Source: an uncultured Paraglaciecola sp.
GTDB lineage: Bacteria > Pseudomonadota > Gammaproteobacteria > Enterobacterales > Alteromonadaceae
DNA length: 32,650 nucleotides
Direction: 5' to 3'
NCBI RefSeq assembly: GCF_913058035.1
Contig: NZ_CAJXPA010000036.1
Location: 1-32,650, forward strand
How positions within the stretch are numbered: the first letter of the stretch is position 1; the number at the start of each line of letters is the position of its first letter. Shown piece after piece: positions 10,001 to 17,965 of this stretch. The notes beneath the pieces were generated by a model that saw only the letters and a list, made by a program, of their open reading frames with translations, was not told the DNA's origin and did no database searches. The position numbers were made by a program, and so were the translations under genes.

Positions 10001-10555
10001 GACCAAAGCGCGCCATAAAATGGGCTGCCATGGATGAGACGCACAAATACTTACATCATTCGTATCAGGAAGGTCATTATGGCCAGCTTCCCAATGGATG
10101 ATCCAGTCGGGTCGGTAAACCAAATATTGGTCATACACATCCGCAATTTTACCGGCTAATTGATATAACTTAAGAGGCTGTGAATCTTTTAAATACTGTT
10201 CTATTGCCGCAAACTCAGGTTGCTCAAGCATAGTGGGCAATATCGACATCAGTTTCCATGTCATATTGGGCTTGGTAAAGGCCGATTGTTCAGGTAAGTG
10301 TTGGATATGTTGTTGGTACAACTGCCAAATAAAACTTGATGGCAGAGGAAAGTCGATATTCGCCGCAATACCCAGTTTTTCAGCTATTTGGATCTTTAAC
10401 CACTGCGACATCCCCGGGCTTTGTACCAATATTTGATCTGACTCAAATACCGACGGTCCGTGCCCTAGCGGCCCGCACCCTGCAGTTTCTTGCAAACAAC
10501 TGATTAAACTATCCGCTAAGCATTCCATTTTGTTTGACTGAACCAGATACAGCAT
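7022..10555 (-). CDS. recC: RecBCD subunit RecC (exodeoxyribonuclease V gamma)
   Basis: RecC is the scaffold of RecBCD that splits the duplex and scans the 3' strand for Chi. The N-terminus (MLYLVQSNKMECLADSL, then ILVQSPGMSQWL and GIAANIDFPLPSSFIW) closely parallels E. coli RecC. Further family-like stretches are MVFGISAMPMQQLEVL, VIVMMPDVATYAPFI, AIPYAISDRN, MRSIPFKMVCLLGMND and DDRYLFLEAVLSARE. The length of 1177 compares with 1122 in E. coli. The ATG at 10555 is the first codon of the operon. The stop overlaps the recB start by four bases (ATGA). The gene diverges from the PPK2 gene across a 128-bp gap. Confidence 0.96.
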   Translation of the reverse strand: MLYLVQSNKMECLADSLISCLQETAGCGPLGHGPSVFESDQILVQSPGMSQWLKIQIAEKLGIAANIDFPLPSSFIWQLYQQHIQHLPEQSAFTKPNMTWKLMSILPTMLEQPEFAAIEQYLKDSQPLKLYQLAGKIADVYDQYLVYRPDWIIHWEAGHNDLPDTNDVSICASHPWQPILWRALVTNSKDLGESPFHRANLHHTLLEALHDPVNQKSTTEAEKPLMVFGISAMPMQQLEVLSALAETRDVLIFWFNPSQHYWGDIVDKKTQAKAQLKAIDNSELAGVEFLDIGNPLLASWGKLGRDYQDMLLSFELQQQDYFVDIHPECLLQHIQSDVNQLQFRATADELDASELLSNGKEYPKVEITPTDRSLQIHACHSKVRELEILHDQLLKRFNDNPDWHPGDVIVMMPDVATYAPFIEGVFGAVEHHLAIPYAISDRNVGQVSPLLSSFLQLMKLHQSRLTLSEVLSLLEVPAVQRKFAIDPQEFELLQHWLTDAGVRWGWNDHDKQRWDLPAEKQNTWVFGLQRLLAGYAMASTELYQGDQDLISAYADIEGQQAVALGKCYQFTSALLKVLAFCQNQQINQQNNQQNIQQKVEQALELLAELYDADETEQADMLILRETLEKMLVHSHQYTQQIDQDVFVSELQQNIQENGVGQRFLAGYVNFCTLMPMRSIPFKMVCLLGMNDSDYPRQSVPMGFDLMRLAPAKRGDRSRRLDDRYLFLEAVLSAREQLYFSYQGFSQKDNSPLAPSILLSELMEYCQQGFCLSGELGLDVEQTEKNLLAHLTIKHKLQPFDQVYFKVKGKVKSLVAQAHNKPESYISFNKKQQAIAEQLQQPSQALMFNAEPLTQSLEQSTQLELEAMIQFFQNPAKAFFIQRWQTRFYPLGQQSSDEEPFSFDGLDRYKLNERLVQHSLASSLDGTSELVINEENVENVKIKESEKKATLANQEIEQPSTIISLLNELRAEGKLPAGQSGELALRPLVKQSTQLAEQINDLNTSLTPAQSVDIELLVNNVVLVGRVDSLYAQNLILWRAGKLRAKDRIALYLQWLCLCADAPKVGLNQAHFISTEKLYSLPVIEKQTALQQLAIWLEHWQLGGDQILHFYPEAAWQWATSQDINKTLSTFKGNDFATGEGTEAHIQRVCPDLALRFEPFSQIAEALLLPLVELGDAK

Positions 10556-10610
10556 AAATAAAGTATGTTTCTTGAGGCTAAGAATGGTGGGTTTTAGTCT
10601 ATCAAAGTCT

Positions 10611-10626
10611 ATAATTTTAAAATTAT
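10611..10626. promoter_or_regulatory. 16-bp perfect palindrome between divergent recC and ppk2
   Basis: ATAATTTTAAAATTAT reads the same on both strands and lies in the 128-bp gap between the recC start (10555) and the PPK2 start (10684). It could be an operator or just AT-rich promoter DNA. No confident -35/-10 pair was identified for either gene. Confidence 0.3.
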
Positions 10627-10683
10627 TTTTTAACAGATATTTATTGAAACAAGTGAAAAAATGAATGATAAAAGGATGAAAAG

Positions 10684-11454
10684 ATGAAAAAAACTAAATA
10701 CGTAAAACACTTAGCCAAGATACAAATTGAACTGGCCCATTTGCAAGAATCAGTTCAAAAAACGGGTCAAAAAGTCGTCGTGCTTTTTGAAGGCAGAGAT
10801 GCCGCAGGTAAAGGCGGTGCAATCAAAACAATCACCGCTAAGCTCAATCCCAGAGTTGTGCGTATTGTAGCCTTAACTAAACCTACTGAAAGAGAAACCA
10901 CCCAGTGGTATTTTCAACGATACGTTGCTCATCTTCCTGCTGCAGGCGAAATTGTGCTGTTTGATCGCAGTTGGTACAACCGTGCAGGTGTAGAGAAGGT
11001 CATGGGATTTTGCACAGAAAAAGAATACCAAGAATTTTTGAGTACATGTCCCGCCTTCGAAGATACCTTAATAAAGTCAGGTATTACCCTGATCAAATAT
11101 TGGTTTTCAGTATCTGACGAAGAGCAGGAAAAACGTTTTTCTGAACGGCTGACTAATCCCCGAAAACGTTGGAAGTTTTCTGATATGGATCTTGCTTCTC
11201 GTACCAAGTGGGTTGAATACTCCCAAGCCAAAGACGCCATGTTTGAACACACCGACACCGATCATAGCCCTTGGTTTGTAGTTGATGCTGATGACAAAAA
11301 AGCGGCCAGACTCAATTGCATTGCTCATCTATTGTCTCAAATTGATTATCATCTCATAAAGCATGCACCCATAACCTTACCCGACATCGATAGAAAAAAT
11401 TATCAACGCCCCCCACACAAACAACAAAGGCATATTCCTCAGAGATTTGGCTAA
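10684..11454 (+). CDS. ppk2: Polyphosphate kinase 2 (PPK2) family protein
   Basis: PPK2 enzymes transfer phosphate between polyphosphate and nucleoside di-/monophosphates, most often making GTP or ATP from GDP or ADP. The 256-residue product has Walker A GRDAAGKGG (37-45), Walker B DRSWYNR (94-100) and the lid stretch NPRKRWKFSDMDLASR, all typical of single-domain PPK2. The presence of D39 in Walker A and overall similarity suggest class I (NDP-phosphorylating), but class assignment by eye is tentative. The start ATG follows AAAGGATGAAAAG, with AGGA as a plausible ribosome site. It diverges from recC and stands 96 bp upstream of xthA in the same direction, without a visible terminator between them. 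Confidence 0.93.
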   Translation: MKKTKYVKHLAKIQIELAHLQESVQKTGQKVVVLFEGRDAAGKGGAIKTITAKLNPRVVRIVALTKPTERETTQWYFQRYVAHLPAAGEIVLFDRSWYNRAGVEKVMGFCTEKEYQEFLSTCPAFEDTLIKSGITLIKYWFSVSDEEQEKRFSERLTNPRKRWKFSDMDLASRTKWVEYSQAKDAMFEHTDTDHSPWFVVDADDKKAARLNCIAHLLSQIDYHLIKHAPITLPDIDRKNYQRPPHKQQRHIPQRFG

Positions 11455-11550
11455 ATGACTGTTTAGCTGAACCACAGTTCTTGATATCATAAGTAATAGT
11501 GGTAACGACCAATTGCCAACCTTTTATATTATTTCCTTTGGATCCTCTCA

Positions 11551-12357
11551 ATGAAAATCGTTTCTTTTAACATTAATGGTATACGCGCACGTTTGCATCA
11601 ATTACAAGCGTTAATCGACAAACATCAGCCAGATATTATTGGCCTTCAGGAAATCAAAGTACATAACGACCAGTTCCCTATTGCTGATGTTGAAGCCATG
11701 GGTTATCACGTCTATTTTCATGGGCAAAAAGGCCACTACGGTGTGGCGATGATGTGTAAAAAGCCTGCATTAGAAGTACAATACGGCTTTCCAACAGATG
11801 ATGAAGAAGCGCAGCGCCGCATGATCATGGTGAGTTACCCCATGGAAAATGGCGAAACGGTGCGGGTATTGAATGGTTATTTCCCACAAGGTGAAAGCCA
11901 AAATCACGAAACTAAATATCCCGCTAAACGAAAGTATTACCAAGACTTGATGGGTTATTTAAACGAGTATCATACTCCCGAAGAAAACGTGATTGTGATG
12001 GGTGATGTGAATGTTTCACATACCGATTTGGATATCGGCATCGGTGAACCCAATCGTAAACGTTGGTTACAGACTAAAAAATGTAGTTTTTTACCCGAAG
12101 AGCGTGAATGGTTAAATACTTTAATCGACTGGGGTTTTACTGATGGCTTCCGCGATATGTATCCGCAAGAGTCGGAAAAATATAGTTGGTTTGACTATCG
12201 CTCAAAAGGTTTTAACGACAACAGGGGCTTACGCATAGATTTGATTCTAACCACCTCAACGTTGCATGCAAGGTTAAAAGAAGCGGATGTAGATTATGAG
12301 TTAAGAGGTATTGAAAAACCTTCTGACCATGCTCCTATTTGGTCAGTATTTAAATAA
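11551..12357 (+). CDS. xthA: Exodeoxyribonuclease III (AP endonuclease)
   Basis: XthA cuts DNA 5' of abasic sites and is a 3'-5' exonuclease and 3'-phosphatase in base excision repair. At 268 residues it has exactly the E. coli length and aligns throughout. Active-site residues are in place: N7 (FNING), E34 (GLQEIK), Y110 (NGYFPQGES), D152 and N154 (MGDVNVS), D230 (LRIDLI) and H260 (PSDHAP). [16 protein letters not shown] and [11 protein letters not shown] are hallmark stretches. The ATG at 11551 gives the conserved [14 protein letters not shown] start, although no strong Shine-Dalgarno is seen. The next gene begins only 17 bases after the stop, so a short operon is likely. Confidence 0.97.
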   Translation: MKIVSFNINGIRARLHQLQALIDKHQPDIIGLQEIKVHNDQFPIADVEAMGYHVYFHGQKGHYGVAMMCKKPALEVQYGFPTDDEEAQRRMIMVSYPMENGETVRVLNGYFPQGESQNHETKYPAKRKYYQDLMGYLNEYHTPEENVIVMGDVNVSHTDLDIGIGEPNRKRWLQTKKCSFLPEEREWLNTLIDWGFTDGFRDMYPQESEKYSWFDYRSKGFNDNRGLRIDLILTTSTLHARLKEADVDYELRGIEKPSDHAPIWSVFK

Positions 12358-12374
12358 CAGATGGATAAATAACT

Positions 12375-13034
12375 TTGGAACAAACGTCATACTTTACCAA
12401 CATTCAAGCAATTTCAGGGTTAATCAGCTTAGTCATATGTTTTTTTGTCAGTAAAAAACTTATTTTTTCTCGATTGATATCAGACAAAAAATGCCAGCAT
12501 CTTGTATTTGGAAGCGCGGCTTGTGTGTTTACTTTGTGGATGTTTCGAACGGGCATCTATGATGGGCTCAATGTAAACTTTTTATGGCTAACTGCATTGT
12601 CCTTATTATTGGGTTTTCGTTGGGCTATTTTTAGCGCCACTTTAGCTTTATTGGGAATAACAGTATTCGGTAAAGAAAATATCGATATGTTAGGGGTTAA
12701 TTTTTTATTAGGTGTTTTTGCCCCCATTGCAATCACATACGGTATTTATAGCCTGACCTTTCACAAATTACCCCGCCACATATTTACCTATATATTTCTT
12801 TGTGCATTTTTCCCTGGTGCATTAGCTATTGGGCTAAAGATGTTGGCATTCAGCGGCTATTTTTATTTTGATGATGTCTATAGCTGGCAGATAATTGAAA
12901 ATAATTACTTATTGTTGACTACTTTAATGCTATTCCCTGAGGCGATGTTTAATGGCATGACGATTACCATGCTGATTATCTATAAACCAGAATGGGTATA
13001 TACTTTTTATGACAAGTTGTATTTGGATAAATAA
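12375..13034 (+). CDS. CbiM-like energy-coupling-factor permease family membrane protein
   Basis: The 219-residue protein is very hydrophobic with about six predicted membrane segments. The stretch from FLWLTALSLLLGFRWAIFSA through GVNFLLGVFAP, LPRHIFTYIFLCAFFPGA and LMLFPEAMFNGM to YKPEWVYTF resembles stand-alone members of the CbiM/ECF-type permease family in Pseudomonas and Alteromonas relatives; this is recognition by eye. CbiM relatives belong to cobalt/nickel uptake systems, but no CbiN, CbiQ or ATPase is nearby, so the substrate is unknown. The start must be a non-ATG codon: TTG at 12375 is the first candidate after an in-frame TAA (12366-12368), with ATGGA about 9 bases upstream as a weak ribosome site; the first internal ATG would remove two helices. 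It lies between xthA and the TSUP gene. Confidence 0.7.
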   Translation: MEQTSYFTNIQAISGLISLVICFFVSKKLIFSRLISDKKCQHLVFGSAACVFTLWMFRTGIYDGLNVNFLWLTALSLLLGFRWAIFSATLALLGITVFGKENIDMLGVNFLLGVFAPIAITYGIYSLTFHKLPRHIFTYIFLCAFFPGALAIGLKMLAFSGYFYFDDVYSWQIIENNYLLLTTLMLFPEAMFNGMTITMLIIYKPEWVYTFYDKLYLDK

Positions 13035-13067
13035 TAAAAAAACCTCCTAGATTTAAGAGACAATTTT

Positions 13068-13874
13068 GTGGAAATAGAATTAATTATTCAATTGGCTACT
13101 TTAGGCGTGGTAGTAGGTTTTGCGGCGGGTCTATTGGGTGTTGGCGGAGGTGGGATTTTGGTGCCTATGCTCACAGGCATATACTTGTCCGCAGACATTG
13201 TGCCTAGTCATGCAGTCCACTTAGCTTTAGGTACGTCCATGGCCTCCATTATTATGACGACTTTTTCCAGTGCCTTTAGTCACTATAAAAACCATAATAT
13301 TGATTGGTCTTGTGTTAAAGCTATGGTGCCATTGATTATTGTAGGTGCAATTTCAATTTCGTTCTTGATCCCAATAATTAACACGACGTTTCTTGCCGTA
13401 TTCTTTTCGCTATTTATGTTCATTATTTCTATAAGACTGTTCATCAACAAGCAACCACCAGCGGTGACAAAAAATAAAATATCACCTAAATTGGCGGGCT
13501 TAGGCATTGGCAGTATTTCTACCTTAGTGGCAATTGGCGGTGCCGCATTAATAGTACCCTACTTAATTAGCAGGGGATTAGAAATGAGGCGGGCGATTGG
13601 TAGCTCAGCGGCGATTGGTTTTCCTATCGCTATTTCTGGCACCATAGGATACGCAATTAATGGCCATATCAGCGTAGACGAATTAGCCAATAATCAGTCT
13701 ATAATTGGCTTTGTGCATATTCCCAGTGTGATTATTATTTCATTATTTGGTTTTATGATGGCGCCACTTGGGGTGAAGATGTCCAATAATTTACCTGTAA
13801 AAGTATTAAAAAAGATCTTTGCCATATTGTTAGTCTGTTTAAGCATCAAAATGTTGATGAACGTTATTTTTTAG
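13068..13874 (+). CDS. TauE/SafE (TSUP) family anion exporter
   Basis: TSUP proteins are inner-membrane transporters for sulfite, sulfoacetate and other organosulfur or organic anions. The 268-residue product has the family signature GLLGVGGGGILVPML near 21-35 and the second, pseudo-repeated half LVAIGGAALIVPYLISRGL, followed by RRAIGSSAAIGFPIAISGTIGY. About eight membrane segments are apparent. The start is GTG at 13068, with AAGAGA upstream as a modest ribosome site; this start gives a normal N-terminus just before the first helix. It follows the CbiM-like gene by 33 bases and converges on the HAD gene 21 bases away. The substrate cannot be inferred from context. Confidence 0.9.
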   Translation: MEIELIIQLATLGVVVGFAAGLLGVGGGGILVPMLTGIYLSADIVPSHAVHLALGTSMASIIMTTFSSAFSHYKNHNIDWSCVKAMVPLIIVGAISISFLIPIINTTFLAVFFSLFMFIISIRLFINKQPPAVTKNKISPKLAGLGIGSISTLVAIGGAALIVPYLISRGLEMRRAIGSSAAIGFPIAISGTIGYAINGHISVDELANNQSIIGFVHIPSVIIISLFGFMMAPLGVKMSNNLPVKVLKKIFAILLVCLSIKMLMNVIF

Positions 13875-13889
13875 TTCTGAAACTATACA

Positions 13890-13908
13890 TAAAAGTTAAG
13901 AACTTTTA
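13890..13908. terminator. Inverted repeat in the convergent TSUP/HAD junction
   Basis: TAAAAGTT, AAG, AACTTTTA forms a perfect 8-bp stem with a 3-base loop, symmetrical enough to act on both strands. It covers the last codons of the HAD gene and lies 15 bases after the TSUP stop. The stem is AT-only apart from two pairs, so terminator strength is doubtful. Confidence 0.4.
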
Positions 13909-14609
13909 GACTCACGAACTAATAAAGCTGTTAATAATCCGATGCAAAAAAAAGCGTTTAGGTGTGTCGATTTTTCTAAATCACCCACCTTCTCAACTGC
14001 CTCGACATAACTATGCTCAGCAGTGAACTCATTCGGAAATGCAACACACGATATGCCAGCACTCACTGCTGATACAACACCAGTTCTTGCATCTTCTATG
14101 GCTATAGTGTCAACCGCCAAAATATTGAGTTTTTCTAAACAATATTGATACACATCAGGTTCTGGTTTTGGCTCGTTCACTAAATCGCAATTACTTATAA
14201 TGTCGAATGTAGATGGGTTTAAACCAGCTGAACTCAATAAAATATCGATGTTGCCTTGACTAGTAGTGGTCGCAAAAACTAATTTTATTTTGTTGAATTT
14301 CGCACTGTCTATCACCCACTGCACACCTTCACGTAAGGGAAGTTTTGTATCGGTCATAAAACGATGAAATAAACTTGTTTTTATTTTATGCACTTGGTCA
14401 GGCGTAACACTTTTTGGCAAACCACCATGCTTATTGTTGTAATCAGTAATGCGTGATCCACCACCAGCTTGAATAAGCAAACCTCGATATTCTTCTTCAC
14501 CCCAATGCCACTCAATAGATAATTGCTCAAACGCCGAGTTAAAGGCTTTTCGTTGCAGATATGAGGTGTTTGCTATAGTGCCTAAGCCTCCAAAAATAAC
14601 TGCTTTCAT
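13896..14609 (-). CDS. HAD-superfamily (CbbY/beta-phosphoglucomutase-like) protein lacking motif I aspartates
   Basis: The 237-residue protein has the length and cap-then-core layout of subfamily I HAD phosphatases. Motif II (VFATTT, T115/T116), motif III (NEPKPEPDVY, K148) and motif IV (IEDARTG, E172/D173) are all present. Motif I, normally DxDGT, reads FGGLGTI (6-12): the nucleophile Asp is G7 and the acid/base Asp is L9. The sequence then resumes a normal CbbY-like course (ANTSYLQRKAFNSAF), so this is not a sequencing slip. I recall bacterial homologues with a similar FGSIGT motif, so it may be a conserved non-canonical subfamily and not a lone mutation. Phosphatase activity by the standard mechanism is not expected; the role is unknown. 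It is transcribed toward the TSUP gene. Confidence 0.85.
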   Translation of the reverse strand: MKAVIFGGLGTIANTSYLQRKAFNSAFEQLSIEWHWGEEEYRGLLIQAGGGSRITDYNNKHGGLPKSVTPDQVHKIKTSLFHRFMTDTKLPLREGVQWVIDSAKFNKIKLVFATTTSQGNIDILLSSAGLNPSTFDIISNCDLVNEPKPEPDVYQYCLEKLNILAVDTIAIEDARTGVVSAVSAGISCVAFPNEFTAEHSYVEAVEKVGDLEKSTHLNAFFCIGLLTALLVRESKSS

Positions 14610-14770
14610 CTATTCAACCTTACTCAGAGTGGATTACGATTGATGTTACGCAACAAACAACTAATCAGGTCAAAAATAAACAGCAACGAAGTTCAATTAT
14701 CGAGCTTATCTGTTTCAAACAAACCGAAACATCACTTGGCCAATGATTGTTGCGCAGCAATGGGTAATGC

Positions 14771-17700
14771 TCAATATCTTTCCAATCGATGGATAATTTT
14801 ATTAGAGCCAGAATTGTAAATACCAAACGTTGCCCGCCCTTTGGGGTTATCTAAAACACCAGTCCAGTTGTATTGTAACCAGACCGGTACATCCGCGGTA
14901 ACATCTACTGACCCAGTATTGCCAGATCCTGGTGCTTCAAGCCAAAGGTTAAAGTTACCTAAAAAACCGAGTTCATCTTCTTCCTTATATTGCTTAGCAT
15001 TAGAGGTCGTTGTAGAACAACTACTCCCCGAAGAAGTGCCATTATCCAAAATACAAGTAGTGCCTGCTGGTAACAATGACAAACTAGCGTCAGTACAATT
15101 ATCAGCCATATTAGTTTGCCAGCCGTTAGTTGCATTTTGCCAATACTCAGCACGCATAGTCATCGGCAAGTCTAATAACTCTGAACCAAACGCGTTTAAC
15201 AAACTCACTCGACCGCTACGAATTTCTGTTATGCCCTCAACAGGCGTCGCTTGCATTGAAGTTACTGCATCACCGCCTATCATTTCAGTGGCTCGCAACT
15301 GAATGGTATCGGGCTGGTGTCTAATTGGAGTAAAGCTGTAAGACAATTCACTATTTAAGTAAACCCCATTTGTAAAAGCCCCCCCTACGTTCATATCGGC
15401 AATGATTGTCGAGGAAAGGCTGCCACCTGAAACGTCGTTTGCATCGGATAATCTGATAACGTTAGAAAAATTACCGCTGTAATTTTGTGTCAACCCTACA
15501 ACACCTGTTCCACCCACTTTGTACGCAGATACCTGAAATGGGGAAAATGGCTGGCCAGCGTATGTGAAGGTGGAGCAACCTTGGGTTAACGAGGTTTCAA
15601 AGTGGCTGGGATAGAACCGACCAACATTTTCACTTTCCATCCCCAATACATTACCTTCACCCAAGTAATCAGCGTCACCCACACTAGGTGTAAGAGAAAT
15701 AATACCCACTTCATCCCAGGCAAAATTGGTTCCCGTGGCACTACCGTCGATAAAATCACCAAAATTAGTAGAATGAATTAGTGCAGGAAGCATCCCCTCA
15801 TTTGGTAATACCAATGTAGCGTTAAGTTTACCCGTTTCCGGGATATCTTCATTGCCATAATTGGGTGTGTTATCTCCACTGGATGTTATCGCCGTAATGA
15901 CCGCACTAAATGCCTCCCCAGCTTTGACAAACTTATTATCACTGGCACTTAACGCTGTGGGGTTAACTAAATATGGTGATGCCGTTTGCCGAATATTCGT
16001 TACTGAAAATGATGCGGGTTTGGTGACAAAGTCATTCGAATAGCCAATAAGTGTTGTCAGTAGCGAAGAGGTTATTGATTTGCTGGCGTTAAGGGTTATT
16101 CGACCCGCGTCACGGTAATTAAAAGTTAACGCTGCACTACCGTTAACATCAAAATAAAGGTTAACCAACGATCCCGATGGCGCTACGGTTACTGTTGGTT
16201 GCACGGTAGCACCGTTGTAAGGTGTTATATCTAAATAATTACCCGTACCACTGGTGCTGCAGGTACTAGGGTTATTACAAGAATAACTTAACGTAACGTC
16301 ACTAGAATTATTAAGGGCTGCTTGACAAGCACCAGTGCTAGTATTGGTTTCTACCGCTCGCAGATGTAGCATTGGAGAGCTAATGCCTGCAGTTTGGCTT
16401 GATATAACAGTTGCAGTTCCTGTCGCTGTATCAGAAAAAATAAAACCTGCACTACTAGCTGAAAATTCACACGATCCCACACCACCCAGTGTACAACTTG
16501 AAGCAGCATTTGGTGTAGCCGATGTGGTTGTGGTATCAAAAGTCGTTGTACCTGGTGTCGTCACGCCAACTGACATCGTTGTCGAGCTAGTACCAGAAGC
16601 AATCGTGAAACTTGGATCCCCCCCAGGATAAGTCACATTGGAGTTACCAGTGTTGGTCATATTACCGGTAACAATATCCCCAGTATAAAGGGTCGTTTGT
16701 GCAGCATCCTCCCATGCTCTAATAGTAAAGGTATTAGCTACACAGGTAACGCCACTGCCAAAACCTACTATTTCCAAATGGTCTGGCACGACTTGAGGGC
16801 TTATACAACTGGTAATAGGCCGAGGTAATGAACAAATTAAAGGGACCCCAGTAATACTTCCAACTGTATAACTTCCCGCACAGAAACCTGAGGCAAGCGT
16901 AGCGGCTAAAGCTGTCAGTCTCCCATTTGTATACGAATTCACAGCGGTAGTTGTTACCGTTGCCGAAGTAATATTCCCAGCTATAAAAGAGTTTGCAGCC
17001 ATCGTGACTGTGGAGGTAAGTGATTCTAGGTTTCCACAGATATAAGCGCTATCTGCCATGGTGGTTGTAGTACCTGTTGTTGCATTTCCGCCTACATATG
17101 AACCAGTTGCCATCGTTAAAGTGGTACCTGCAATTAGATCCTTCAACACATAAGCATCAGCAGTCAAAGATACCGTAGTACCCGCGTGTAGATTACCTGT
17201 GACATAAGCCTTGGCTCCAAGCGCCACTGTTGATACCAATGACGACACATCACCATCTACATATGCTTTAGCCCCGAGAGCCAGAGTGGTACCTGCCGTC
17301 AAAGATCCTATAACGTATCCATCGACTCCAACCGCGATGGTCGTTCCAGCAGAAACAGACCCAGTGACATTCGCTTTGACTCCCATAGTCAAAGTAGTGA
17401 TTGCATTCACAGGCCCGATCACAGAAGCCTTATTTCCGATACTGATGGTTGAACCTGAACTCAAAGAACCATCAATATGAGCGCCTGCAGAGATAGTTGC
17501 AGACGTACCTGAGATAACGTTGCCCTTTACTGAGGACTTCACTGCCATGGCCAGTGTACTGCCCACCGATAAATTACCAACCATCTTAGCTTTAGCAGCC
17601 AATGCCATAGTTGTTATTGTTTGAAGGTTGCCATTAAACTTAGCGCTATCTGCGAATGCGCCTGTAGATGCTATAACTGTGATGTTGGGGTCGACCGTAA

Positions 17701-17965
17701 CAGTGAACTTAGCTGCAATAGTGATAGCGTCAGCCGCGGTGGTTGGAACTGATGTGCATGTGTAAACTTTACCCGTAATGTTACAACCCGCGACCACACT
17801 ACCGTCAAAATTAGCGGCAATTGCATGCGCTACTGATGACGTAAACATCAAATACAGGATCACAATTAAGTGCGGTAACATCATTCTAGCCCTACCCAAA
17901 CAAGAACGCTCAGCGGATTTTATTAAACGTTCAGGGCTTGAAGACGCCAGGTAATATGTAATCAT
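14771..17965 (-). CDS. Exported repeat protein with DUF6701 (MshQ-type) C-terminal domain
   Basis: The product has 1064 residues from ATG 17965. An adjacent in-frame TTG at 17968 is a less likely start; GGAG at 17977-17974 sits 8 bases from the ATG. A long charged N-region leads to the signal hydrophobic stretch LIVILYLMFTSSVAHA, with likely cleavage after AHA. Residues about 113-348 are 13 tandem repeats of 18 (twice 19) residues of the form G-x-[LV]-x-A-G-T-T-[LIV]-x-[LMV]-x-x-x-A-x-V-x. That pattern resembles the right-handed beta-helix of bactofilins. A Cys-containing linker is followed from about 395 by a DUF6701 domain, as in MSHA biogenesis protein MshQ, ending ATFGIYNSGSNKIIHRLERY. 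No msh pilus genes are near, so a role in pilus assembly is not supported by context; a surface or periplasmic adhesin-like role is a guess. An alternative start at M29 (about 17884) would give a shorter signal peptide. Confidence 0.85.
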   Translation of the reverse strand: MITYYLASSSPERLIKSAERSCLGRARMMLPHLIVILYLMFTSSVAHAIAANFDGSVVAGCNITGKVYTCTSVPTTAADAITIAAKFTVTVDPNITVIASTGAFADSAKFNGNLQTITTMALAAKAKMVGNLSVGSTLAMAVKSSVKGNVISGTSATISAGAHIDGSLSSGSTISIGNKASVIGPVNAITTLTMGVKANVTGSVSAGTTIAVGVDGYVIGSLTAGTTLALGAKAYVDGDVSSLVSTVALGAKAYVTGNLHAGTTVSLTADAYVLKDLIAGTTLTMATGSYVGGNATTGTTTTMADSAYICGNLESLTSTVTMAANSFIAGNITSATVTTTAVNSYTNGRLTALAATLASGFCAGSYTVGSITGVPLICSLPRPITSCISPQVVPDHLEIVGFGSGVTCVANTFTIRAWEDAAQTTLYTGDIVTGNMTNTGNSNVTYPGGDPSFTIASGTSSTTMSVGVTTPGTTTFDTTTTSATPNAASSCTLGGVGSCEFSASSAGFIFSDTATGTATVISSQTAGISSPMLHLRAVETNTSTGACQAALNNSSDVTLSYSCNNPSTCSTSGTGNYLDITPYNGATVQPTVTVAPSGSLVNLYFDVNGSAALTFNYRDAGRITLNASKSITSSLLTTLIGYSNDFVTKPASFSVTNIRQTASPYLVNPTALSASDNKFVKAGEAFSAVITAITSSGDNTPNYGNEDIPETGKLNATLVLPNEGMLPALIHSTNFGDFIDGSATGTNFAWDEVGIISLTPSVGDADYLGEGNVLGMESENVGRFYPSHFETSLTQGCSTFTYAGQPFSPFQVSAYKVGGTGVVGLTQNYSGNFSNVIRLSDANDVSGGSLSSTIIADMNVGGAFTNGVYLNSELSYSFTPIRHQPDTIQLRATEMIGGDAVTSMQATPVEGITEIRSGRVSLLNAFGSELLDLPMTMRAEYWQNATNGWQTNMADNCTDASLSLLPAGTTCILDNGTSSGSSCSTTTSNAKQYKEEDELGFLGNFNLWLEAPGSGNTGSVDVTADVPVWLQYNWTGVLDNPKGRATFGIYNSGSNKIIHRLERY
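16925..17632 (-). repeat. Thirteen 54-bp repeats coding a beta-helix-like array
   Basis: The segment encodes consecutive 18-residue units, for example GNLSVGSTLAMAVKSSVK, GSLTAGTTLALGAKAYVD and GNLHAGTTVSLTADAYVL, each starting with Gly (Lys once). Two units carry one extra residue. The units are diverged at the DNA level, which suggests an old array under selection rather than a recent expansion. Confidence 0.88.

Noticed and set aside
7022-10555. Whether recC-recB is interrupted by ptrA as in E. coli
   Set aside because: recC and recB overlap by four bases, so there is no room for ptrA; this arrangement is common outside the enterics and is not an anomaly.
14841-15302. 153-residue plus-strand open frame inside the DUF6701 gene
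   Set aside because: It is antisense to the conserved DUF6701 C-terminus and is of low complexity (Ser/Pro/Val).
16925-17632. Regular repeats that might be a CRISPR array
   Set aside because: The 54-bp period is continuous coding sequence of 18-residue units without unique spacers or exact repeats.
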